Shown: positions 12,719 to 24,540 of the stretch, piece by piece
Layout of the letters: every line of letters begins with the position of its first letter
How positions within the stretch are numbered: the stretch's first letter is position 1
From: Dryococelus australis
Taxonomy: Eukaryota > Arthropoda > Insecta > Phasmatodea > Phasmatidae
Direction of reading: 5' to 3'
Length of the DNA stretch: 64,000 nt
Assembly (NCBI GenBank): GCA_029891345.1
Contig: CM056994.1
Coordinates: forward strand, 222,123,991 to 222,187,990
Made by a program: the position numbers and the translations under genes
The notes under the pieces: model-generated
What the model saw: only the letters and a program-made list of their open reading frames with translations
Databases searched by the model: none
What the model was told of the DNA's origin: nothing

Positions 12719-13286
12719 CAGCCTTGCGGGCAGGTGAGGCGACGCATGCCCTGCGTGGGAGCCCCGACTCGTGGTGTCTCCTTTCGCTGACTCGGTTGAT
12801 GTACTGTCGCTCTATGTGAGATCATGGCCTATATTCAGGAATTACGTCATTACAGCTCCAAATGCTGCTCTGAGTTAGATAAAACCTCATGAAATATTCT
12901 AACCTTTGCTTGCATGAGGTGGAGGAATATCCTGGAAGTAGAACTTTAGCAGGGCTTCAGAAAAAGTTTGAAGTAACAATCAATGCACACGTAATATTCA
13001 CTAACGAGTAAAATGTATGTGTTAAATAATAATAAAAAAAAAGAACGTGTGTTACATTTTCAAGCCATAAAATTCAGCCCAAACCCCCCCCCCCCCCCGC
13101 CACAGAATTAGACACTAAAACCCACTTCTCCCGAGTCTTTCAGTTCCGTTTGGGATTAATCATTAATAATTAGAATAATAATATGTAGAGGTTCGGCGGC
13201 GCTTAAAATATTAACCCGAGTAAATTCATTCACATATGATGTGTTGCAAAATACTCATGATTGGTGCTAGAGAAGACAGTATAATG

Positions 13287-13395
13287 TGTAAGTTAACGAA
13301 GTCTTGAGAGCCGAAGCAGGCGAAGTAAGGTGAGAATGGAGTAGCGCTGGAATGCAAAGGCGGGCTATCACCGAGGAAAAATATCTCGCCAGCCA
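13287..13395 (-). mobile_element. SINE body fragment, same family as 31.98 kb
   Basis: The stretch from AGTCTTGAGAGCCGA through TGAGAATGGAGTAGCGC to CACCGAGGAAAAA matches the body of the element at 31,978-32,360 (GGTCTTGAGAGCCGA, TGAGTATGGAGCGGCGC, CACCGAGAAAAAA). The tRNA-like head is not seen here. Confidence 0.65.
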
Positions 13396-13447
13396 ATAAT
13401 AATTGACCAACATATGAGGCCCATTGCAGACATAAGGCGAACAAATA

Positions 13448-13530
13448 TACAATGTGCATACAAGTAGATAAGCAGGGCTTTCAAAAGTGCTCATTTTATC
13501 GTGAACAACCTATACTGCTTGCAAGCCGGG
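13448..13530. repeat. Direct repeat copy 1 (GTGCTCATTTTATCGTGAAC family)
   Basis: About 83 bp nearly identical to 13,823-13,908, including TACAAGTAGAT, TTTCAAAAGTGCTCATTTTA and GCCTATACTGCTTGCAAGC-like words. The core also resembles the terminal repeats of the MITE at 41.7 kb. Confidence 0.75.
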
Positions 13531-13822
13531 GAACCTTATTTTTATATATTGAAGTCGAGGAGTCATGCGTATTAAGCTGAATTTACTGCTGTACATACAC
13601 GTTTTCAACGAAATTTCATCTCGAAAACTGCATTGATAGCAGAATATAACTTTCTTAAACACTTATAGTCTGTTTCTTATCTTCAGTAAATTTTGACAGT
13701 TCTCGAAAAGAAGTGCGGTCACGATGTATCCTTCCACCACAGCTGTTCTGCCATTGAAGAAACAAAACTACGAATCCAATGACAGGCATTGAAGAATGGA
13801 CAATTTTCGTAATAAGGTTGCA

Positions 13823-13908
13823 ATACAATGTGTATACAAGTAGATCTTAAGCAGGACTTTCAAAAGTGCTCATTTTATCGTGAACAGCCTATACTGCTTG
13901 CAAGCTGG
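13823..13908. repeat. Direct repeat copy 2 (GTGCTCATTTTATCGTGAAC family)
   Basis: Second copy, same orientation, about 375 bp after the first. Similar ends occur at 12.36, 41.67, 41.89 and 58.85 kb, so this is probably the terminus of a TA-targeting DNA transposon family. Confidence 0.75.
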
Positions 13909-13909
13909 T

Positions 13910-14890
13910 AAGCATTCCGAACTGTTTTGTTTTTGTTATATCCACGTAATAGACTAGTTAGGGTTCTGTTAATTTTATTGATTTGGTCGGGTTAGGCCAC
14001 ATACATTTGAAAACCTCCCGCAGCATGAAATTTTCAGCAAAAATGTAATTTTCCATGTAAAAGTCGTTTAGAAATTCAATAGAACAAATTAGGGTAAAAC
14101 GAGTTTTTTAAAGCCTAAAATACTTTTAGAATATTCTAACAACAATTTAAAAATACATTATTTTTAAAATGCACGACCTTACTGCTTACTTCGTAATTCC
14201 TAAACACGTGCCTAACTTTTGGATGATTACTTCACTATAATTAATTGTCGGGCTTTGACGCGAAATAATTTTCTTGCTGAATTATGCAATTAACAAAACA
14301 TTCGAAACCAGAAAGTTTCAACTTCACAGTGTAAATACCATTTCACTAACGCTTCGCAATAGTCACAGAAAATGGTGGCCCACAACAAAAAAAAAAGTGC
14401 CTGACTCTCAAGCAGACAATTTTTTAAGGCGCCTACGATGAACTTATGAAATACAAAAATACAAAAAAAATATTAACTGCATATATGTAGATAAATTATG
14501 AAGAAAAAGAGCTCAAAGACATTTCACCAGGCGGGTGGAGACCTTTCACGTGCTCTACCATTGGAGGACATTTGCCAGTTCATGATGGTGTTGCAAATCA
14601 GAATGCTATTATTGGTATGCACTCTACTCCCATGCTGTTCTCTCCAAATAATATTAAGTTTGAGATTCGGGGATCAAATACGGATATATTGGAAGTTGTT
14701 CGGTACTATTGGAAATATGCATGCATGTATTGGCCCATGCCGAAATTATGTTTAATTCATAAGTAATAAATAAATATATATTGGTTGTAATCTCTAGAAT
14801 ACTTATATTTAAAATATTTACATTTAAATTAATTATATTTAAAATAATTATATTTAAAATAAATTTATTATTAAAACAATAGATTTTTCT

Positions 14891-14895
<5 letters not shown>
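13910..14895. other. No supported gene
   Basis: AT-rich sequence with short unconvincing frames. 14,800-14,880 is built of repeated TTATATTTAAAATAA-like words. Confidence 0.45.
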
Positions 14896-14957
<62 letters not shown>

Positions 14958-14958
14958 T
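14896..14958. repeat. (CA)n(TA)n(CA)n microsatellite
   Basis: ACACAC repeats, then TATATA repeats, then ACACAC again, about 60 bp in all. Confidence 0.95.
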
Positions 14959-15052
14959 GATTAACCAGACATACATACACCTCCACTGGTTAACCAGACA
15001 TATATACACTTCCACTGATTAACCAGACATACATACACCCCCACTGATTAAT
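14957..15052. repeat. Three copies of a 33-bp tandem repeat
   Basis: The unit is like CTGATTAACCAGACATACAT followed by ACACCTCCA; three diverged copies follow the microsatellite directly. Confidence 0.85.
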
Positions 15053-15059
15053 CCACACC

Positions 15060-15715
15060 CCTGTGACAATTGACAGTGATACAAGTTCCTGCAGGGAACT
15101 CACTAGGAGCATGCCACCCTTGTGTAATCGAACAGTTGAATTAAGATCCAAAATGCGGGCAAAAAGTTAGTATTTTGGCCATAAATACTTAAACAAGACA
15201 GATGTCTACAACAACCATCAACTGACACAGTACTTTGAAAATGGTGGTGGAGGAGTTAGTTTACAAGTTCTCTTTGAGTCATTGAGTTATAAGTGCCTCG
15301 TCCACAAACAAATAATTAAATTACAACGACAACACTCCACAAGGGTGTCTTGTCCCTACAAGTCACCTTATAGGCGAATATATTTTGCTGTCAGTGGTCG
15401 CAGTGTGTAAGTGAATCAGTATTTTTACATGTATGTGTGTGTGTGTCACAATTCCTTGGTTTGAAGCTGTGGTTCGGTAATGGACATTGCATCTGTAATA
15501 GTAATTCATAGAACATCTATAATTAATTGCAAAATACATTTTTTAAAAGCTAGGAGATCACTGCAGCGATTTTGCTCCTCTTCCTCTTCCTCTAATATAT
15601 TGTAAAAAACAAGTATAATTTAATGTTGAAAAACACTCGAATACTATTTATTTAGTACACAGTCAACCGATTTTAGTTTTCACAAATTCACCTGGTATTT
15701 TTTCCTACATAGTTT
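15060..15715. other. No supported gene
   Basis: Ordinary sequence between a tandem repeat and the GC/CCAAT block. One TGTGTGTG run at 15,431. No domain or repeat seen. Confidence 0.45.
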
Positions 15716-15718
15716 ATG

Positions 15719-16006
15719 AGTAGGGCAGGGAGGGGAAGGTGCCCGGCTCTTGAGAATGCGGGGCGGGGAGGGAGGGGAAGAGCTACGCTGGGAGGGAGGG
15801 TAAGTCAACCAATGAAAATGGTTGGTCAAAAATCATTACCTTATATGGCACATTGATTTTGAAAGAATCTGTGGCCGGGAGGGAAGTCAACCAATGAAAA
15901 TGGCTGGTCAGTGGCCAATAATCATTACATTAAATGGCACATAGTTGCTGGGAAAATGTGTAGGTGAAAGCTGGGAGGGAGTGGAAGTCAGCCAATGAAA
16001 AATACT
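15719..16006 (+). promoter_or_regulatory. GC-box plus triplicated CCAAT block upstream of the polymerase element
   Basis: GC-rich start (GGGGCGGGGAGGGAGGGG at about 15,758) followed by three diverged copies of an 80-100-bp unit. Each unit has GGGAGGGA then GTCAACCAATGAAAA or GTCAGCCAATGAAAA, with CCAAT at 15,809, 15,891 and 15,992 and an extra CCAAT at 15,914. GC boxes and multiple CCAAT (NF-Y type) sites are typical of TATA-less promoters. It lies about 2.3 kb before the zinc-finger/polymerase frames, on the same strand, with several splice-like junctions between. Promoter role is inferred. Confidence 0.5.
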
Positions 16007-16209
16007 ATGGTAACTAGAGGTACTATTTTCTTTAAATTACTACGTATCTCCACCATTTTTCTAGGCTGATATCAGCGCTTGCCGTCTGCATATCTGAGTA
16101 CCCTTCTGCTTAGCCACCAATTTGCATCTAATGAGTTACTGCGAGGTTTCATGGTTGCCTTCCAGTTTTACTTCGAGTATTTGCTCGTTTAGGTATGTTA
16201 TGTTTTATC

Positions 16210-16430
16210 AAGTAAACTTTTATAATCGGTTTGATTAATGTTGTTAATAAATGAGCTCTTAATTTTGGAACGTAAGTGAATGATTGTTTGCCAGAGATCT
16301 CTTAATTTTTTTTAAAGTGTTTATGCAATCCATTTTTAAAATGAGCTCTTAGGTTTTAAAAGTAAGTGAATTATTGTTTGCCAGTGAGCTCTTAAATTTT
16401 TTAAAAGTTTTTATGCTAACAATTTCGAAA
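16210..16430. repeat. Diverged tandem duplication (ATGAGCTCTTA...TGTTTGCCAG)
   Basis: Two copies of a unit of about 100 bp, each with ATGAGCTCTTA, GTAAGTGAAT and ATTGTTTGCCAG followed by an AGCTCTTAAATTTTTT-like word. Confidence 0.7.
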
Positions 16431-17367
16431 ATAAAATTTATTTGCATACATTTTACGATTCAAAGATATTAATGACGTTTATTTTATTTTGTGCAGTGCT
16501 TGTCAGCAAGTACGTCAACCCCTAGCCAAAGGATCGTGCTTGATCTGCCAGCCGACATCGCACCAAGTCAGCACCGACTGTCAGTTGTCCCATGCCATAA
16601 ATTCTTTTGAAAGTAAGTACTAGTACCGGCATTAAAAGTTATGTACATATTTTTATTAGCTTTTTTTTAATGCGCATCGATCCTTTGTAGGTCATCGCAG
16701 TCAGCAGTCGTAGGGCCCGCCAATTCCTGGAGTTACTGATTTGTCGACTCGTGGTCAAGCCTCTACGTCTGTAAGGAAACCACATCCTCTTCATGCTAAT
16801 ACAAGCAGTGAGTATTTACCACTACGAGATGAATATTTTTTGTGTACGATTTTAAAGAATATAATTGTTTTCCATAATGTGGTGAACTTTAGTCCACGTG
16901 AAGTGACTTCCGTGATCGGGCATCAGAGAGCCCCCTTCAATCAAACCGCTGGTCTCACGGGAGTACCTAGCAACACAGTCTATCGTTGTTAGGAGAGAAT
17001 GACTGCAGTCTTCCTTTTATTCTTCTGGTAAGTAACTCTGCTGTATACATGCTAAACTGTTTGTGAGAGTTTTAACTATACTCGTCAAAAAATCTTGTCT
17101 TGCTTTAAAAAATGATCAGGGAAATAACTATATTATTCTGTTTTAAAGCTTATATCCCATTGATGAAAAAACAAATTTAAAGAGATGTTTTTGCTACGCA
17201 GTATATAAATATACTTGGAAGCACAGTAGTTACATTGTAGAAAATCCTCTTTAAAATTTTACAAAGGATTTTATTGTATTACAACCTACATAATTGAGTA
17301 GTATACATAAAAATTGTCTAATAACTAGGCCAAATATATCAAAATATAATTTACGAAAAAAAATTTT

Positions 17368-17440
17368 GCCGGGTACAGGGATTAGAACCTGCAAGCCTTT
17401 TATTGCTAGTCCTCAATGATAAGACCAACTTGACTTACGA
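17368..17440 (-). mobile_element. tRNA-like SINE head fragment
   Basis: On the minus strand, AGTTGGTCTTATCATTGAGG (A-box-like) is followed about 30 bp later by GCAGGTTCTAATCCC (B-box-like). The spacing fits a tRNA head, but the stems are poor and there is no matching anticodon arm that I trust, so a SINE or tRNA pseudogene is likelier than a tRNA gene. Confidence 0.45.
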
Positions 17441-17869
17441 CTTATTTTTATAGTAAATATAGCTGCAAGTACCTACAAAAATATGAATGATTATGAAGGT
17501 TTATTTGGTTTTAAGAGTTCTGTGTAGCTAGTTAACAGTCACGTGTTTTTTATTATTATTTGAGTTGTTTGGAGTGTTCTGAAACTTGCAATACATTTAT
17601 TTTGCATGCAACCATACTTTACATTGCCCCTAATTTTTGCACAAAACAACTATATACCACCTTACGTTGTTGAGTGTCCACCATTTCGCTCAAGCTCATG
17701 GATGTAGGTCAGTATAGTATAAACATTTTTTAAGGGATAACACGGTCCTTGTAGTGTTTACAAATGAGTAGTTTTACAAGAGATCTTTGTACTGTTACAA
17801 GCATTTGTAAAATTACAAACAATTTCCCAGCAAAAATTACAATGTGCATAGGCTTTCATGTCAGATGTA

Positions 17870-18272
17870 GTTTGTGTATTGATTAAAACATTTTTTTCGT
17901 TCTGTATTAATGCTATGCTCAGATTATTAATATTATTAGTGATCATATGTTGCAGGCTTTTTATTAAAAAAGTAACCACACTTGTTGATAAAATAATTTT
18001 TTCCAAGTGTTATGCCTAGGAATGTTTTTATAAAACTATTCTTCTCAATCATAAATAACTTGTCTACAGTATGATTAATTGAGGGGGGGGGGGGGAAATT
18101 ATATAAAAAGTTTTGCTACACAGTTCAGAATTAAATTTTACTTGGTTAGTTATGCATGTTTTGCTATGAAGTGCATAAATTTGTGCATTAATTATACATT
18201 TTCCAGCTTACATTAATGCTATGCCTAAATGACTAATATTATTCATTATCATATGTTGCAGGTTTTTTTTTT
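17870..18272. repeat. Intron-end duplication (two copies)
   Basis: 17,870-17,965 and 18,190-18,272 share AATGCTATGC, TAATATTATT and ATCATATGTTGCAGG, so the putative 3' splice site exists twice, about 320 bp apart. A poly-G run (18,081-18,094) lies between. Confidence 0.6.
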
Positions 18273-18290
18273 TTTGCTGACGTATTCAGC

Positions 18291-18963
18291 ATGGAGGGCG
18301 GCCGTGTCGATGTGGGAACTTCGGGGGGTTTCCAACTTCCTTCGCCTTATACTGTCTCTGGGGTAAGTGCAATACCGCTGCCAGGGTTATTTTGTGGGTT
18401 TTGTTTTAAATATTTTGCCATCCGGAAGTCTGGATTGAGGCACGAGAGGACCTCTATTCACAATCCACTCAGGGTAGAAGAAGTCTGCCACAAATGTGGG
18501 ATGAAGATTGTGTGGAAGGACAACATGTAACACTACCTGAGAAGCTGTAATGGTCGTGCGGCAGAAAGCAGCTGGCAACTGCAAGTTCTGTAATGCTCCA
18601 TTTGCCAACATAGCAGATGCCCGAAAGCATGAGGCAAGCTGTCTATTCAACCCGGAGAAGAAGACGCATACATGTGAAGATTGCGGCAAAGATTTCACGA
18701 GGGCAGACAATCTAAAAGTACATTCAAATAAGTGTACCGGCCCAACACCTTCACCTGCGAAGAAGGCCAGACGAGATGTTTCGACCCAGCGGCAGCCAGC
18801 ACCTACGCCAACACCTCGTCCGAGAATCATCGTGGGAACTGGTGCACCAAATGAGTTCGGGTTCGTGGTGGCGGAGACGGCCTTCAGAGGCGTAATGATG
18901 ACCCTCGTTGCAGAAAATACCTCGAGCCAGGAAATCGACATCTGTAGCTACCTGGCAAGCCAT
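18291..18963 (+). pseudogene. Zinc-finger leader of the family B polymerase element, frameshifted
   Basis: Two plus-strand frames that together look like the N-terminal part of the polymerase polyprotein. The first (18,291-18,530) has two Cys-x2-Cys fingers: CGFC with a later H, and CHKCGMKIVWKDNM, which is cut by TAA at 18,528. The second (18,550-18,963) has CKFC-x12-H-x3-C and CEDC-x12-H-x3-C fingers, then a Lys/Arg-rich linker (SPAKKARRDV) and a Pro/Thr-rich part. The frames differ by one, so a frame change lies between them. Zinc-finger leaders in front of Polinton-type polymerases are known in animals. The fingers resemble the paired fingers of the inverted dimer at 48-50 kb. Confidence 0.75.
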
Positions 18964-19086
18964 TAAATTAAATTTATTTTTGGAATGCGACTATGGGAAG
19001 CCTGAGCCTTATGAGCACGAGACCGATAATAGGGCATTCAAGACAAAAATGTATCAGTACACAGTGTCAGCGACATAGAGAATGAA

Positions 19087-22000
19087 GTGACCACCAGCAT
19101 CGGAAAGATTTGTCCGGAGGAAGATGAGTACCAGGGTAAGGGATCTGGATGGGCCCTCCTCACCTCTGTGAAACATCTGAAACTCCGAATCAACAAGCTG
19201 GATCACCCCCAAGCATCATCTTACATTGACCTGCCCGAAGTGATCAAGATAAAAGAAGCTATCATCAACCCACAAAACACCAGGGACTATATGTGCTTCA
19301 AGTGGACGATTTTGGCATGTTGCATTGAAGATGTACATCACAAGCGAGTCAACTACCGCTACGAAGCTCTGGAGACCAAGTTGTATTTCACAGGCCTCGA
19401 GTTCCCCACACCTCTCCACCAAATTAAAGTCTTCAAGAAGAACAACCCTATCATATCAGTCAATGTGTACCCGCTCACCGATGCAGAGAAGGTCGAGTCC
19501 GTACGATTAGTAAAAGATGAAAAGAAAATCATTTTGACCTATTGCTGATAATGTCCGAGGAATATGAAAATTCGCATTACACCTCCATAACACACTTTTC
19601 AAGACTGGTGCAATCGCAGGTGACAACTCCTGACCGCAAGATACATATATGTAAGTGGTGCTTTACATTTTACCACGACCTACCACGAATTACAGGACTT
19701 GATGGTGCTCAAACCCTTTAAGAACACAAGAAGTATTGCAGTCCTCACGCTCCAGCAAGAATCGAGATGACGAGCCACGACGAGAAGGGAAGAAGACCAA
19801 CCCTCAAGAATGTAGATAAGATGCCCTTTGTGATCTATGCCGACATCGAGGCAATGCTCAAGCTAGTACACATATGCCAGCCGGACCTCAGTCGCTCGAA
19901 CACATATACGCACCAGAAACACGAGGCTCACAGTTTTTGTATTTATGTACACGTGGACTATAGTGTTATTTCTGCTTCAGAAACATCAAGTCTGTTAGAT
20001 AGACTGGTAGTATACACTGGGGAAGATGCTGAGAAAGTATTTATCGAGACGATAGTTGACATCGGACATAAGGTGAAGGACATATATGAAGTAACTGAGC
20101 CAATGGAACCCCTAACGAACCTGCAACTGTTACATAATTTGACTACCGACGAGTGCTGCTACTGCTCCACAACATTCACAGATGGCAACCCCAGAGTATT
20201 GGACCACTGTCACTTCACAGGACAATACATTGGACCTGCATGTGACAACTGTAATTTGCTCCACCGTCGTCCAAAAAGATTGCCTGTATTGTTCCACAAC
20301 TTGGCTTATGACGAAAACCTCATAATCAAGCCGCTAGACTACGACGAAAAGGGAAACTTTACTATCCCGCACACAGAGGAAAAATTAATAACATTTTAAA
20401 AATCGCTGGAGGAAAAGTTTTCTATACAATTTATCGACACCTTCCGCTTCATGTCTACAAGCCTCGCCGCGCTCGTTGAAAACCTGTCAAGAGACCAATT
20501 TAAAAACACAGCAAAATTCTTCAGCCCATACGAAATGGTGCTCGTAACCAGAAAGGGCGTGTTTCCCTATGATTATATGATTATGTAGACAGCACTGAGA
20601 GAACTGGAAGAGATGCAGCTACCATCGAAAGAAGAATTCCGTAACCAGCTGACCGACACCGACATAACAGACGAGAATTATGTTCATGCACAAAATTTAT
20701 GGCGGAAATTCAACTGCAGGACTCTGGGAAATGATTCTGATGCATACTTGAAGACTGATGTTTTGTTGTTATCAGATGTGTTTGAGAATTTTAGGAGCCT
20801 ATGTCTCAAAATCTATGGTCTCAACTGTGTCCGCTATGTGTGTGTACCGGTCCTCTACTTTGACGCTATGCCCAAACATACAAAAGTTAATTTAGGGTTA
20901 CTTGTCGATTATGATATGTATTTATTCATTGAGAAGGCACAATGTATTCTTTGAGGCGTGGCACAATGTATCAAGTGTCATTGTGTTGCGAACAACAAGT
21001 ACATCCCAACCACCTGTGAAGCCACCAAGGAACCGACATACCTACAGTATGTGGTCGCAAATAGCCTATACGGGTGGGAAAAGTCTCTACCTCTGCCCGT
21101 ACGTGATTTTCGATGGATAGATGGAGACATCGACGTCATGGGTGTGCCTGACGACAGCATCACAGGTTACATACTGGATGTCGATGTGCAGTGCCCCGCA
21201 GCTCTGCATGAAGCACACAAGGACTTGCCATTTCTGTCTTCGAACGAGTGTACCCCAGGCTCGAAGCACCCAAAGCTTATGACTACTCTGGAAGATAAGA
21301 AAAATTATATTATACACTATAGAAATTTAAAGCAGGCACTGGAACATGGGCTGAAAATTACTAAAATATATAGGATACTTCAATTTGAACAAGAGGCATG
21401 GCTCAAATCATATATTGATTCGAATACTGAAAAACGATAGGCAGCAAACAACAGTTTTGAAAAAGATTTCTATAAATTAATGTATAATGCTACATTTGGC
21501 AAATTAATGGAAAATAAAAGAAAGAATCCGAATATGGAACTGGTATGCACAGAACGAAGAGCCAAGAAATTAATAGCTAAACCACATTTCAAGTGTCGCA
21601 CAATATATACGGAAAATTTATACCTGGTGAAGATGGAAAAGGAAACAATAGTATTTTACAAACCAATATATGCAGACTTTGCTGTACTAGAGCTCTTCAA
21701 GACCCTGATGTGTAGAGTACATTATGATATTATGAAGAATAAATATGAAGATGACCTTCAACTGGCTTACATGGACACCGACAGCTACATATATGAGATA
21801 AAGACAAATGATTTCTATCAGGGCATGGATGCAGACCCCAACTTCATGTCAGAGTTCGACACCAGTGTGTATCCCCCAGCTCATGTCTGCTATTCGCCTA
21901 CGAACAATAAGATTGTTGGGAAATTTAAAGATGAGTGTGGTGGGGAGGAAATGTGCGAATTTGCAGGACTGCATGCTAAAATGTACAGCTACATATGTGG

Positions 22001-22249
22001 AGGCAAGATTACAAAGAAAGCCAAGGGTGTATAGAAGACAAGTCTGAAGAATAAAGATACTTTTGAAGATTACAAAAGAGAGTGCTGACACAACAGCAAG
22101 TCATTCATGTTAGAGTTAAAATAATAAGGTCGCACCATCACGATATTTACACATAATGTACAAATAAATTAGCGTTTTCATGGATGGACGACAAGAGAAT
22201 AGTACTGCCAAATGAAATACTGACAGAGCCATATGGACATAGGAATTAA
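19087..22249 (+). pseudogene. Protein-primed family B DNA polymerase (Polinton/adintovirus type), decayed
   Basis: Broken polymerase gene in several frames. In order: an N-terminal domain (SYIDLPEVIKIKEAIINP; YPLTDAEK); a Cys/His segment ending HKKYCSPHAP near 19,745; exonuclease motif I (FVIYADIEA, 19,827); an inserted HNH-like zinc region (YCSTTF, DHCHFTGQYIG, CDNCNLLHRR) with exo II-like FHNLAYDENL just after it (20,160-20,330); exo III-like YLKTDVLLLSDVFENF (20,745). Motif A reads VVANSLYGW near 21,055, where families usually have Asp before the xNxLYG part, so the metal-binding Asp seems lost. Motif B is NATFGKLMEN (21,486). Motif C is MDTDSYIYEI (21,771), intact. The C-terminus keeps FKDECGGEEM and ends EPYGHRN-stop at 22,249. 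In-frame stops are at about 20,586, 20,953 and 22,032. Integrase, ATPase and capsid genes of a full Polinton are not seen nearby. Confidence 0.92.
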
Positions 22250-23155
22250 TAACAAACAAAGTTTCACACAGTATCATATGGTAATATTGGGTTAGAAATT
22301 AGGAAAAGAAGAATAAAAGAGGAGAAGAAGAGGAGTATATTTCTATCCAATATAAGCTTATGGTGTTGTATGTATGTATATAAAATGTTGTAGCTACTAC
22401 TGACAACACATACGCATGTATGAGGTCCTGACATACAGCTACAGACACCATATTGAGAGAGCCTTTTTCACCTTGTTGTGGTAGGACTCAGTACCCAATG
22501 ATCCAAACGATAATTCCAGGGAAGTCTACTTCGGTATCTTGCTGGGAGGTAAGAGGAGAGCGGAAACAAAAAAAAATTGACATACAACAGGTGAATATGA
22601 CTCGCTAACTGAACAGAAAGGAGAAGAACACATATCATGTAGACAATTTGTCTATAATTTTAACAGATTCTAAAAGTTGTACTGGGACATAGTGTATATA
22701 TTTATGTGTTAGCATTCCCTACATTCTACATTTATAAAAAAATAAAAAATAAAAAAAAACGCTGGTTTCAAGATATTTCTCAACACTGTATGCGAGATTT
22801 TATCAGCCCTACGATTTTTGTTTGAATCTCTGACCAATTCCTGGGGTTCCAACCCATATCCTTACCGGGGTTGTGGGGGTGAAATATTTTTAGTTGTGAC
22901 ATTTTGACCCATTGTAACTACTAGAGGCAGTATTGTTCTTACCCACCATATCAATCTACTTCTTATCTTCCTCTTTATCTATAATTCTTTCTTTCTATTT
23001 ATACTATTTGCTGTTATCTCTATTCTTCTTGTCTCCTCTGTTCATTGTGTTTTTTGTCGGGGTTGGTTTATTTTCCGGCGTCGTAACCCGCCTATACAGG
23101 TCATTCTTGCAGCACCATGGAGATTTAAAATATATATATATATATTTTAAATCTC

Positions 23156-23204
<49 letters not shown>

Positions 23205-24300
23205 TTGTAAGAGCATACTGTATTGCTCCATCCCCAGCTGGAGAACCACGTGCATGGTTGCATTAGCAACGCTGTTCGGGTGGTAAAGTATACCAATTCC
23301 AACCCAAATGATGTATGAGAAGTTCCAAACCGCGAAGGAAGGACGAGTAGTTCCAACTGGAAGGAATGATGAGCAGTTCCAACATGAAGGATAAATGACA
23401 AAACCAAAATTTAAAATTTTTAATAAGAAAAATTATATGTAACTAAAATGTAAAATAAATAAGTACTTTTATAAAGAATCTTTTACTAATTAAAAAAATC
23501 CTGTCATATAATTTTCTTAAAAGGGCATCAGATACAACAGTTCTTTGTGCACGATGGCGAAGATACATACAAACATACACAATTTATGTGAAAAGTAATA
23601 TATTATTATTTACTTGTATTGGTCTGGTTTCAATAAATGCAAAGTCCTACATGATAGTGAGGATATGTAAAAAACTTCAATCATGCTGAACCAATGTTCA
23701 ATTCAGTTGCAGGCTTGTACTTGCTCGTGAAGCTGACTCATTCTCTTTATTTATCAGACGTCGTGCATGTACAGACCTGCTCTTGACATTTACAAGATCA
23801 GCCGGTCCTAGGATAAAATAAAGGGGATGTGGTGAGTTTAAATCTAGCAATGGTTTGTTTAAATGTCTGAACTGTTGGCTGTGGTCTACATGCTACATGA
23901 CTTCTAGTTTGAGGTATGAGTATATTTAGTCTGGTGTTGGTTAGTAGCACTGATATTCTGCAAAAGAATGTGGTGATCTATCTATTGAATAAAACCAAAA
24001 AATAAAATATATATATAAATTCATAGTAATATGTGTATCTGCTTCTCTGAAACACTTATTAGTTCATTTGAAATCAACATTTATGCGAGTGCATGTCGTA
24101 GAAGGGGCATTGTATCGTTCTAAAATGGTCAACGATAGCTGCTAACTAATCATCATTGCCCTGCCAGTGAATAAGGTTCTTTTTAGTGAAAATATATTTC
24201 GCTCAGCTTGAACTCATAAAGCTGACTACTGTCAGATCGGCCACTCACAAGAATCATTATTTCACCCTTAACTCTTGATTCTTTGACTTAAAATGACTCT
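22250..24300. other. Downstream of the polymerase; no supported gene
   Basis: No Polinton integrase, packaging ATPase or capsid motif could be read here. Contents: a purine-rich patch at 22,300-22,340, a (TA)n palindrome at 23.1 kb, an imperfect tandem GAGCAGTTCCAACTGGAAGG-like run at 23,290-23,395, then AT-rich sequence. Confidence 0.5.
23122..23202. repeat. Palindrome with (TA)n core and (TA)n tail
   Basis: GGAGATTTAAAA then TATATA repeats then TTTTAAATCTCC form a near-perfect hairpin of about 45 bp, followed by more than 40 bp of (TA)n. Confidence 0.9.
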
Positions 24301-24310
24301 GAATGCAGTG

Positions 24311-24540
24311 CCTGCAGGGCTAAGTGCGATGCCAGCAATGCAAAATGTGGTGCCTCCAGTGTTAAGTGTGGTGGTAAATGCAATACCTCCAGTGCCAAGT
24401 GTGGTGCTAAATGTGGTGCCTTCAGTGCTGAGTGCAGTGCTAAGTGTGGTGCCTCCAGTGTTAATTGTAGTGCTAAATGCTGTGCCTCCAGTACTAAATG
24501 TAGTGCTAAATGTGGTGCCGGCAATGCTAAGTGTGGTGCC
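24311..24540. repeat. 33-bp minisatellite, open on both strands
   Basis: Unit like CCTCCAGTGTTAAGTGTGGT plus GCTAAATGTGGTG, with anchor words at 24,353, 24,386, 24,419, 24,452, 24,485 and 24,518, an exact 33-bp spacing. Because 33 is a multiple of 3, both strands stay open and encode an 11-residue repeat: Val/Pro/Leu-rich on plus, Ala/Pro/His/Leu-rich on minus. No domain supports real translation. Confidence 0.92.

Larger units (their letters stand above)
16170..18262 (+). other. Chain of splice-like junctions leading to the zinc-finger ORF
   Basis: Several junction-like sites occur in exon-compatible order: donor CGTTTAG/GTATGTTA at about 16,192; a segment from about 16,495 ending TTTTGAAA/GTAAGTAC at about 16,613; acceptor CCTTTGTAG at about 16,690 and donor CAAGCA/GTGAGTAT at about 16,809; donor TTCTTCTG/GTAAGTAAC at about 17,029; and acceptor ATATGTTGCAG at about 18,260, just before the ATG at 18,291. 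The segments between have mixed coding potential. They could be 5' untranslated or coding exons of the polymerase element's leader, or of a host gene it joined. This is inference from site sequences only. Confidence 0.35.

Noticed and set aside
18387..18963. Minus-strand frames of up to 184 codons
   Set aside because: Antisense shadows of the zinc-finger leader, which has clear Cys/His fingers on plus.
23004..23407. Open frames across 23.0-23.4 kb
   Set aside because: Driven by the (TA)n palindrome; no domain or codon bias.
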